From Candidatus Zixiibacteriota bacterium (lineage in GTDB: Bacteria > Zixibacteria > MSB-5A5 > GN15 > FEB-12), in assembly GCA_021163775.1 (NCBI GenBank), contig JAGGTI010000030.1, positions 1-63,606 on the forward strand: a DNA stretch of 63,606 bases, given 5' to 3'. The position numbers and the translations under genes were made by a program. Shown here one piece after another: positions 43,178 to 51,086 of this stretch. Positions within the stretch are counted from its first letter, which is position 1, and each line of letters begins with the position of its first letter. The notes below the pieces were generated by a model, which was given only the letters and a program-made list of their open reading frames with translations, was not told the origin of the DNA and did not search any database.

Positions 43178-43253
43178 AACTTGCGATGCCTGCTATAAGC
43201 AGGATTCCCGACCGACCCAAGGATCAAGAGGCCGGTCGAGATGCGAGAAACCG

Positions 43254-45593
43254 CTATTTCAACAGAATCATCTTCTGCGACTCGGTGTAGTCACCAGCCT
43301 GGATCCGGTACAGATATATACCGCTGGCGAACCCGGCACCATCCCAAGTCACTGAATGCCACCCAGCCTCCATCCGCTCGGCCACAAGAGTCTCTACCAG
43401 TTGGCCGGCAATGTTGTAAATCGACAGTTCCACCTGACAAGCGTTCGGCAAACCGAAAGCTATTTCGGTGGAGGGGTTGAACGGGTTGGGGTAGTTCTGA
43501 AGCAGTTCAAAATCCTCCGGCAGTTGCGACCCAAACAGGAGTTGGTTGACATCGTAGGTAACCCACCATTTGGATACTACCGTGCCGCCTATCGCAACGA
43601 CGTGGTGCTCCAGATCGGTTGACGCTTCCGCCATGTAGAATTCTCCCGGTGAGTCGTATTCGAAGCTTACGGTTGACGTTCTCGTCTCCCAGTGGCCATA
43701 ATTACCAGGGCCGGGAAGGGAGGGTTCATCAGGGGCGCCAGCGGTCTCTTTTGCCACCAAGTTGCTCCCACCTGAACGGGTGTAAGTAATGTTGGCAAAC
43801 GCAGTTCTCTCCTCGGTCGGAGCCTGTTCAAACGACGGATCCGCAACCGTACTCAGAATCACCCATTTGTAGCCCAATGTATCAAAACTCTCTACTGCCA
43901 CACCCTCTATCGGAATGACTTCATACATATAGTGTGGCCCGGAGACTTCAATCTTAACCCTGAAATCGTCCAGCGTGAAATTGTGTTGAGTATAATAAGT
44001 CTGGGTGATATTGCAGTCGCCAGCTTGGACGCAGGGACAGTAGTACTCACCCATCAGGAATTCAATCGGGTCAGGCTGAATCCAAGTAAGGCCCGCACCT
44101 TCAGACAAGTTGACTCCACCAGTGGTATCAACTACCTTGGCGGAAAACTGCGGTTCACCATCCCACGGCGCAACGCAGGTAAAATAAGTGAATCGATTAT
44201 CATATTCGGTTGGCACAGTGAAATTTTCAGACTTGTCCATTCTGAAACTAACCATCGGCTGTGGATCGGAAAAAATCTCCATAAAGCCCGGATCGAAATA
44301 TCTCCGCAAAGACAGTTCTTCCGGATCTACGGGGCCTCCCCCAAAGCTGGACATTCCAAAGTCAATCGCTTCCCATGTTATCCACTTGGCTTCCAAATCC
44401 ATCCCCAGATTGAAATTGGCAATGATTGAGTTCTGATCCAGACCGGCCGGGAAATTATTGGTCAAACTTACCTGAACTTCAGCTTGATCGTCGTAGAGCG
44501 AAAAGTAACCATCCAACAGCTCGGTTGAGTAACTCGCCGCATACGCATCAATGGCAATAGCGCCACCATTGAAGGTGTGATCAAGCGGGTCTAGAAATTC
44601 ACACCAACCGGCACCATCACCCACGTGCATCTCGGGTGGAGTTACGAGGCTGGATATCGTCAGCGGACATTCATCCCCCTGCCAATTTCCCTTAACAGTA
44701 AAGCCAACTCTTATTTCCTCGGTCGGATCATTGAACTGATGGGCATTATTATACTCCACTAACGCGACGCGAATCATGCCCGGGCCAACATTGGATAAGA
44801 CATAATTCAGGTAGAAATGATCACCGACAACCTCGAAGTCACCATAGGCATAACTCAGCTTGGCGGTGTCGTACTCAATATATACGTCCACAAACCCCAA
44901 CCTGAAATTAGACTGTAGCAGAATAGGCACAAAGATATGCTCCCCTAATATACCCTCGTACTCTATGAGTCCATCGGTATCCACCACCCAGAATTCGCCG
45001 TTGTAGGACTCGTTGGTCACCGAGCCGTGATCAATACGATCAAGCGGGGTGTTCACGACGTAGTTGCCCGCCGTAGTCGAGACATGTGTCAACTCCTGCG
45101 CATACAGGATGTTCACGTCATTCACCTGATCGGATGGCTGACACAATAGAGTAAAATCAAACTCCGCCAGAGCAACTACCCCGCCCATTACTGCGAAAGG
45201 GTAGGCGGTAATGATGTCGTAGACGATAGTATCTTCGTTTTCCGGCTCGTCATCCCACACGCGTGCCGGTTGGGCCGTTACTCCCTCCGTACCCCATGCG
45301 TCGGTTGGCCGGGCCTCAATGAAATCCATCTCGCTGGGATCAAACACCAGCCGAATATAGGTGCCGGTCACAACTCCTGTGACACCGGGGTCAAATTCGA
45401 ATTCAAAGTTAAGAGTCGCCAACTCGTTCGCCGGCGTATCGGTACTACCGGCTATGAATATGGTTGATTCGGTCAGGTTGAAATTGACCGCGTCTGGTAT
45501 GCTTTCCACACCGGCTAGCGCCACCCCTCCAGAAAGACCTATGAATGCTAATGTAAGAACAGACAGCAGTAAGAACATTTTGCAGTTAGACAT
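43254..45593 (-). CDS. Large secreted protein with FlgD/Por-type C-terminal sorting domain
   Basis: A 779-residue exported protein with signal peptide (residues 1-27, ending near 'GVALA'). The body is beta-rich, with cohesin-like segments ('LRFDPSEMDF'-type strands around 60-110) and unrecognised Ig-like domains. The C-terminal ~75 residues are a FlgD-like or type A sorting domain: 'NYPNPFNPSTEIAFGLP', 'VELSIYNIAGQLVETL', 'GWHSVTWDGAGFASGIYLYRI'. This signals surface display or secretion. It lies between qmoAB and dsrAB, has no obvious sulfur role, and is bracketed by copies of the qmoB tail. AAGGAGA site before the ATG. Confidence 0.8.
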   Translation of the reverse strand: MSNCKMFLLLSVLTLAFIGLSGGVALAGVESIPDAVNFNLTESTIFIAGSTDTPANELATLNFEFEFDPGVTGVVTGTYIRLVFDPSEMDFIEARPTDAWGTEGVTAQPARVWDDEPENEDTIVYDIITAYPFAVMGGVVALAEFDFTLLCQPSDQVNDVNILYAQELTHVSTTAGNYVVNTPLDRIDHGSVTNESYNGEFWVVDTDGLIEYEGILGEHIFVPILLQSNFRLGFVDVYIEYDTAKLSYAYGDFEVVGDHFYLNYVLSNVGPGMIRVALVEYNNAHQFNDPTEEIRVGFTVKGNWQGDECPLTISSLVTPPEMHVGDGAGWCEFLDPLDHTFNGGAIAIDAYAASYSTELLDGYFSLYDDQAEVQVSLTNNFPAGLDQNSIIANFNLGMDLEAKWITWEAIDFGMSSFGGGPVDPEELSLRRYFDPGFMEIFSDPQPMVSFRMDKSENFTVPTEYDNRFTYFTCVAPWDGEPQFSAKVVDTTGGVNLSEGAGLTWIQPDPIEFLMGEYYCPCVQAGDCNITQTYYTQHNFTLDDFRVKIEVSGPHYMYEVIPIEGVAVESFDTLGYKWVILSTVADPSFEQAPTEERTAFANITYTRSGGSNLVAKETAGAPDEPSLPGPGNYGHWETRTSTVSFEYDSPGEFYMAEASTDLEHHVVAIGGTVVSKWWVTYDVNQLLFGSQLPEDFELLQNYPNPFNPSTEIAFGLPNACQVELSIYNIAGQLVETLVAERMEAGWHSVTWDGAGFASGIYLYRIQAGDYTESQKMILLK

Positions 45594-46030
45594 GTTGATC
45601 TCCTTATCGAGTTACATGATAATTGTTCCGCAGGCATTCCTCGACGCCCGCGGTATATCTCATGATTCAAGTGGAGGTGGCGGTCTGGCCTTGTTATCTA
45701 ATTCCCATCCAAATAACATACATAACCACTAACCAGCAGTTTTGAGGTCACACACAAGTGAATAATGAAGTCGATTGTCCCTGTTGAGGCTTCGCCTGTT
45801 AGAAATCACGCCATCTGCTAAATATGACACAGTCTGAATCTCTCAGATCGGCCAAAAAAAACGGTAACTCTCGGTGTTTCCCTATGAACTGCTCAACAAA
45901 ATCTCTGGTTGCATGATAGCCGCTGGACTGTGTGATGTAAAGTCTTTTTTGTCATGCGGTCTATTCATTCTCAACCAGACCAATTCAGTCTGTGCGAACT
46001 CCACACCCTACCATTCATCGCACACCACAA
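45594..46030. other. Intergenic region upstream of the secreted protein gene
   Basis: About 440 bases without a gene. The ribosome site of the 43254-45593 gene lies at its left edge. I see no repeat module or credible small gene; a plus-strand frame over 45874-46539 mostly overlaps qmoB antisense and is rejected. Confidence 0.4.
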
Positions 46031-46109
46031 AAAAAGCCCCCCTATCGGGGGGGCTTTTGATATTCCTGCCTGCTATCCGAAGGGCACTACATACCCTTGT
46101 ACGGGTTCG
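46031..46109 (-). repeat. 79-bp qmoB 3' end plus terminator, copy 2 (original)
   Basis: Contains the final codons of qmoB and the terminator following it. Its diverged duplicate is at 43099-43177, same orientation. Confidence 0.85.
46032..46058 (-). terminator. Terminator of qmoAB
   Basis: An 11-bp GC-rich stem flanked by A/T runs, about 30 nt after the qmoB stop. Confidence 0.9.
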
Positions 46110-48372
46110 GGCCCACTGTTTCGATAACTTCCAGAAAGTCATCGAAAATCTTCGGGATCTTCTCACCATCGGTGATCGCGACATCATGCACCTCGACCCG
46201 CTCTTCCTCGAGTACAAGCTGTTTGAGTTTCTCTTGCACGTTGCCCATTCGGTAATCTGCCAATTCCGAGCCACGAACAAAGTGACACTGATAGTCATCA
46301 CCCTTGGCACAACCCAGAAGAATAACCCCATCGAAACCGGACGCCAGCGCATCGCTGATCCAGACAGTGTTAATCGAACCGAGACAGCGCAACGGGATAA
46401 TCCTGATCATTGCATTGTACTGCATCCGTTTACGGGCCGCCTGCTCCAGCGCGGGAAGCGCATCGTTTTCACACACAAAAGCGAGAATACGTGGTTTTTC
46501 CTCGAATTCGTCAGGTACATCAATCGCCTTGATCATTGATGAGACCATATTGATACTATAGTTGGCGAACGAGATAATCCGTTCCGGACAGGCACCCATA
46601 CAAATTCCACACCGCCGGCAACGAAGCGGGTTAAGTTCCGGTGTCCCCTTTTCGTCTTCATCAATAGCCCCGAACGGACATTCCTCGGTGCACCGCTTAC
46701 ACTGGGTACAACGTTGCAGAGCAAATTCGGGAGTACTGGTATCACCAGCCCGAGGGTGAACCGCTTTGCCCTGTGCTATAGCCTCAACTGCCTGAATCGA
46801 CTTGAAAGCGGCACCATAGGCATCATTGACACTCGAAGCGAGATCCATCGGTGCCCGCACAGCTCCAGCGGCATAAATCCCAGTTCGACGGGTTTCATAT
46901 GGAAAACAAATGAAATGTGAGTCAGGAAAACCATACTTGAGGGTGGGCAGGTCAGTACCCTGACGGTAGGTTAGATTGAGGATCATCGCACCTTTTTCGG
47001 CGCTTTCCGCCTCTTTCTTGCCGTCAGCAGTTTCGCCTTCAGCCGGAGCAGACTCGGTCGCATCCTCACCCTCGGCTTCGGCCTCACCATCGGTCTCGGC
47101 CTCGACCTCGGTATTAGTAGGAATCGGATCGTCTACTTGAGTCGATGGCACCATACCGGTAGCCAGCACAACCATATCGGCCTTGATACGGATATCCTCA
47201 CCCAACAAAGTCTCTTCAACATCAACTGCGATCTTGCCGTCGGTATCCTTAGTCACCCCGACAATTTCACCTTTGGTAAAGAAAACCCCTTCATCGTCCT
47301 GAACCGAGGCATAGAACCTCTCGAACTGAGCCGGTGAGCGGAGATCTTTGTATATAACGTATATCTTAGCATCGGGATACTGTTCCCGTACATACTTAAC
47401 CTGCTTCAACGATACCCTACAACAAACGGCCGAACAGTACGGCAAATGATCCTGATCGCGAGAGCCGGCGCACTGAATAAAAGCAATGCTGTCAATCGGT
47501 TTGCCGTCCGATGGCCGTTTAATACCACCGTTTTGGGCCATCTCTTCGATAGTGATATTCGTAACGATGTCCGGTGAACTGCCATAGCCGAGATGAGTCA
47601 GCTTGGTGGCATCGTACGGACGGAATCCAGTAGCCTGAATGATTGAGCCAACGGTCAGCTCAGTAGTGCCCTGGCCGTTTTTCAAAGTCACAGCCAACTG
47701 GCCCGGCTGGCCGGAGGTCCGCTCCACTTCGGTCGACAGATGCACCGTGATGCCCTCGTTGGCCTCAATTTCGCTGATCAGAGTCTCATAGCCGGAGTCT
47801 TCCAAATCTTTATACGGCGGGTGCTTGGGAAACACTTTCTTGAACTTGGTCGCCCAGCCGCCTAAGCGGTCTTCTTTTTCAACTATAATAACTTTGTACC
47901 CGGCGGTAGCCGCGGCCTTAGCCGCCGTCATACCGGTCATTCCACCACCGACTACCAAAATATCTTTGCTGGTTTCCTCAATCAGCGGGGTAGGCGGCGC
48001 GGTAGCTCTGAGCTTGGCTACCCCCATACGGATATAATCCTCCGCCAACATCTGAGTATCTTCATCATTGGCCGGATGACACCAGGCAACCTGCTCACGC
48101 AGTGGCGTGCGATCGACCAGAATATTGGGACCAAAATCAAACAATTCCGGAAAAACACGCTGAGAACAAGCGGCAACTACAACCCGATTGATCCCTTCGT
48201 TCTTGATATCATTCTGGATAAGAGCAACACCCTCGGAGCTACAGAGGATATCATGTTCGCGGCAAATCTCGGCCTTGGCTTCGCCGGTAGCTACCTTGGC
48301 AACTTTTTCACAATCGAACGATTTGCCAAGATTACAGCCCTTGCAGATATATACACCAACTTTGGTTTCCAT
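46087..48372 (-). CDS. qmoB: Quinone-interacting oxidoreductase subunit B (HdrA/MvhD-like)
   Basis: A 761-residue flavin and Fe-S protein, soluble QmoABC subunit that contacts AprAB. FAD site 'ILVVGGGMTGMTAAKAAATAG' (~139), HdrA-type 'FIQCAGSRDQDHLPYCSAVCC' (~298), two ferredoxin motifs 'CTQCKRCTEECPFGAI' and 'CRRCGICMGACPERI' (~555-598), and a C-terminal MvhD-like domain (~620-760: 'ILAFVCENDA', 'GCAKGDDYQCHFVRG'). An acidic Glu/Ala-rich insert (about residues 418-462) interrupts the HdrA part before 'GAMILNLTYRQGTDLP'; this is unusual. It starts 5 nt after qmoA. Confidence 0.96.
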   Translation of the reverse strand: METKVGVYICKGCNLGKSFDCEKVAKVATGEAKAEICREHDILCSSEGVALIQNDIKNEGINRVVVAACSQRVFPELFDFGPNILVDRTPLREQVAWCHPANDEDTQMLAEDYIRMGVAKLRATAPPTPLIEETSKDILVVGGGMTGMTAAKAAATAGYKVIIVEKEDRLGGWATKFKKVFPKHPPYKDLEDSGYETLISEIEANEGITVHLSTEVERTSGQPGQLAVTLKNGQGTTELTVGSIIQATGFRPYDATKLTHLGYGSSPDIVTNITIEEMAQNGGIKRPSDGKPIDSIAFIQCAGSRDQDHLPYCSAVCCRVSLKQVKYVREQYPDAKIYVIYKDLRSPAQFERFYASVQDDEGVFFTKGEIVGVTKDTDGKIAVDVEETLLGEDIRIKADMVVLATGMVPSTQVDDPIPTNTEVEAETDGEAEAEGEDATESAPAEGETADGKKEAESAEKGAMILNLTYRQGTDLPTLKYGFPDSHFICFPYETRRTGIYAAGAVRAPMDLASSVNDAYGAAFKSIQAVEAIAQGKAVHPRAGDTSTPEFALQRCTQCKRCTEECPFGAIDEDEKGTPELNPLRCRRCGICMGACPERIISFANYSINMVSSMIKAIDVPDEFEEKPRILAFVCENDALPALEQAARKRMQYNAMIRIIPLRCLGSINTVWISDALASGFDGVILLGCAKGDDYQCHFVRGSELADYRMGNVQEKLKQLVLEEERVEVHDVAITDGEKIPKIFDDFLEVIETVGPNPYKGM

Positions 48373-48377
48373 GATTC

Positions 48378-49664
48378 TTACCTCCCTCCGCCCTGGTTAA
48401 TCGCTTTCAAGGCCGCCCCGGTAGCATCCTGAACTGTGGTCGCTACATCAGAGGGTTGCATTGTGGTTCCGGCACCGATGACACCTTTGCCGGTATCAGG
48501 CGCAATGAACCCGAATTCATCGAGCTGGGTGTCAAGCGGGGGTGGCGTATCGGCCGTATTCGGCACCATACCGATGGCCAAAACCGCCATATCGACCTCG
48601 GTCTGTGTGATCTGACCGGTGAGGGTGTTCTCGGCTTCGAGAATGACGTTCTTGTTGTCCGGATTCTCCAAAATTTGAGCCACTTTGCCCCGATGGAAGA
48701 AAAACTTCTCGTCTTTCTGAACCTTGATATAGAAATCTTCCATCCGGCCAGGCGAGCGAACATCTATATAGAACAGGTGAATTTCTGCCTCCGGGTAGCG
48801 CTCACGCACATAAGTGGCCTGCTTCATTGAAGCCAGACAACATATCGCCGAACAGTACGGCAGGTGGTTTTCATCGCGTGAACCGGCACACTGTACAAAC
48901 CCGACCTTCTTGACCTCGGCACCATCTGATGGCCGTACAATTTCGCCACCAGTAGGTCCGGATTCGGAAGCGTACCGTTCCATCATAACATTCGTGATAA
49001 CGTTCGGATACTGGCCAAAACCGAGAGTGTCAAGCTTGGTAGCATCATACGGTCTCCAGCCAGTTGCCCAAACAATCGCACCAGTCTTGACCGTAATTGT
49101 GCGCTCTTTTTGATTGAGGTCGATCGCGTCGTATTCACACGCTTCGACGCATTTCTTCATCCGTGCATCACCCGCAAACTGCGGATCAACCACATAACGA
49201 GGCGGATAAGCCAATTGGTGCGGCAGGTAGATCGCCTTGGTCTTGCCTATACCGTAGTTGAAGTCGTCGTCGCGCTCTATTTCACAGACCTTCTCGCATT
49301 CACCGCACGCGGTGCATTTCTCTGTCACAAAGCGTGGTGAAAGCTTGATCTTGACTTCGAAATCACCCGGGCCACCGGAAACCGAAACGACTTCCGCCAA
49401 AGTAAGAACGCGAACAAATGGGTTTATGCGCATCCGCTTGAGATTGATCTCCATACCACAGGAGGGTGGACATAATTTGGGGAAATACTGGTTCATCGCG
49501 GCGACCCGCCCACCAAGCGAGGGCAGTTTTTCCACGAGAACCACCTGCTTGCCGACTTCGGCGGATTCAATCGCGGTAGTCATACCCGCAATCCCGCCGC
49601 CAACGACCAGCGTATCCGCCTTGATCGGTTCGTCGGTGCCTGCAACTGGTTCAAATTGGGCCAT
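48378..49664 (-). CDS. qmoA: Quinone-interacting oxidoreductase subunit A (HdrA-like)
   Basis: A 428-residue HdrA-like flavoprotein. FAD site 'TLVVGGGIAGMTTAIESAEVG', 'LPSLGGRVAAMNQYFPKLCPPSCGMEI' -type region (~45-72), a ferredoxin motif 'CTACGECEKVCEIERDDD' (~117), and 'FVQCAGSRDENHLPYCSAICC' (~250). Together with QmoB and QmoC it channels quinol electrons to APS reductase. GGGAG ribosome site; promoter at 49730-49758. Confidence 0.96.
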   Translation of the reverse strand: MAQFEPVAGTDEPIKADTLVVGGGIAGMTTAIESAEVGKQVVLVEKLPSLGGRVAAMNQYFPKLCPPSCGMEINLKRMRINPFVRVLTLAEVVSVSGGPGDFEVKIKLSPRFVTEKCTACGECEKVCEIERDDDFNYGIGKTKAIYLPHQLAYPPRYVVDPQFAGDARMKKCVEACEYDAIDLNQKERTITVKTGAIVWATGWRPYDATKLDTLGFGQYPNVITNVMMERYASESGPTGGEIVRPSDGAEVKKVGFVQCAGSRDENHLPYCSAICCLASMKQATYVRERYPEAEIHLFYIDVRSPGRMEDFYIKVQKDEKFFFHRGKVAQILENPDNKNVILEAENTLTGQITQTEVDMAVLAIGMVPNTADTPPPLDTQLDEFGFIAPDTGKGVIGAGTTMQPSDVATTVQDATGAALKAINQGGGR

Positions 49665-49729
49665 CTGGGGACTCCCTATGTCGAAATATCACTATATTTG
49701 TCAAATAGCTACTTTTCCAATTAGCATCG

Positions 49730-49758
49730 ATAATACCCCCCAAGATGACTTCTGTCAA
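49730..49758 (-). promoter_or_regulatory. Sigma70-like promoter of qmoAB
   Basis: On the minus strand: TTGACA (49753-49758), a 17-nt spacer, TATTAT (49730-49735). Predicted leader about 60 nt. Confidence 0.78.
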
Positions 49759-50054
49759 GAATCTTTGTTATTTTTTTCACAAAATGTCGCCCCAAAGCCC
49801 TAAGGATTCTGCGGTAACTGGTTCGCTTTCAGAAAGAAGGCCGTATCTATCTTGATCCTGACCCAACCCCGGTACCACCCTTCACCAGCCGACTTCATCA
49901 GCAGGTTTTTACCCTCCAGCGTCTGTAAGCGTACACTATAGAGCCTTTCGAGTATCTCAGATAACTGCAATCTGCGCAATAATTCTGAATCGTGAAGCTG
50001 TCATTCTTTGACATCCCGGTATCCTCCAACGATATTGTGAACGAGGTTCATTTA

Positions 50055-50912
50055 ATGCAAAATCCGATAATTATCCGTACTATGCGACCAACCGATCTTG
50101 ACTTTTGCCTTAAGTGTGTTACCCACGAAGGCTGGTTGAGCGAAACCCGCCAGACGTTTGAGATGTTCCTCGCCAACGACCACAACGGCTGTTTTGTGGC
50201 CGAAATTCGTGGCGCGCCTATCGGTATGTGCATCGCCACCACCTACGAAATTTCTGGATTTCTGGGCGAACTCATAGTTGTTCCTGAACGTCGCGGGCAT
50301 GGTTTTGGCCATCAACTGATGGAACACGCTATCGGCTATCTGCGTAGTCGCAACTGCGTAAGTATCTATCTTGATAGTGACCTTCCAGCGATACCGCTTT
50401 ATGAGCGACTCGGTTTCAGAACATTATGCGATTCGCTGAGATTTCTCGGCAGAATCGAATCTCAAACCCGTAAACAAATGCGACCCCTTACCGCGTCTGA
50501 TCTGCCAATCATAAACACACTTGATCAAGAGGCTTTTGGGGCTGATCGCTCGTTTCTTATCCGACACAGACTTGAGCAGTATCCCACCTTGGCGCGCGGA
50601 TTGGAGCGCGAAGGTGACCTTATCGGCTACATAATGGGACAGTCCGGCCACGACATAGTTTCGGTAGGTCCCTGGTTAGCAGACACTTCGACTTGCGACC
50701 CAATTGACCTTCTGCAAGATCTGGCTTGTCATGCAAAAGATGTTAATCTTCGGATTGGCGTGCTTGAAACCAATTCCGAGGCGGTTGCACGCCTGCGTGC
50801 GATTGAGACCTTCGAAGAAACCCAACCGTGTCGACGCATGGTACTCGGACCAAAAAACGATCTTGGTCGCTCTAACCGTTTGTGGGCCTTGAGTTCTGGG
50901 GCCGCTGGCTAA
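50055..50912 (+). CDS. GNAT-family N-acetyltransferase (two-domain)
   Basis: Start at the ATG at 50055 (MQNPIIIRTMRPTD), with GAGG 8 nt upstream; the frame opens at 49992. The 285-residue protein has an N-terminal GNAT fold ('IRTMRPTDLDFCLKCVTHEGW', 'GELIVVPERRGHGFGHQLM' = acetyl-CoA loop, 'AIPLYERLGF') and a C-terminal second GNAT-like domain ('PIINTLDQEAFGADRSFLI'). This resembles the GNAT/acetyltransf_18 family, with unknown substrate. Transcribed divergently from qmoA. Confidence 0.85.
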   Translation: MQNPIIIRTMRPTDLDFCLKCVTHEGWLSETRQTFEMFLANDHNGCFVAEIRGAPIGMCIATTYEISGFLGELIVVPERRGHGFGHQLMEHAIGYLRSRNCVSIYLDSDLPAIPLYERLGFRTLCDSLRFLGRIESQTRKQMRPLTASDLPIINTLDQEAFGADRSFLIRHRLEQYPTLARGLEREGDLIGYIMGQSGHDIVSVGPWLADTSTCDPIDLLQDLACHAKDVNLRIGVLETNSEAVARLRAIETFEETQPCRRMVLGPKNDLGRSNRLWALSSGAAG

Positions 50913-51086
50913 TTGCCACCGCGCCGGTATCGTACAATCTAAATCCGCTTGCTTTTTCCAGACAAAAAAACGATATTTGCATCACCGAATACAGAAGTAA
51001 AAAACCGTAGAGCATTTCAATCATGTCACACCCCTATTAACCGACATGGTTGTTCTCTGCCGATTTTCAGACAAGGAGATTCTGTC

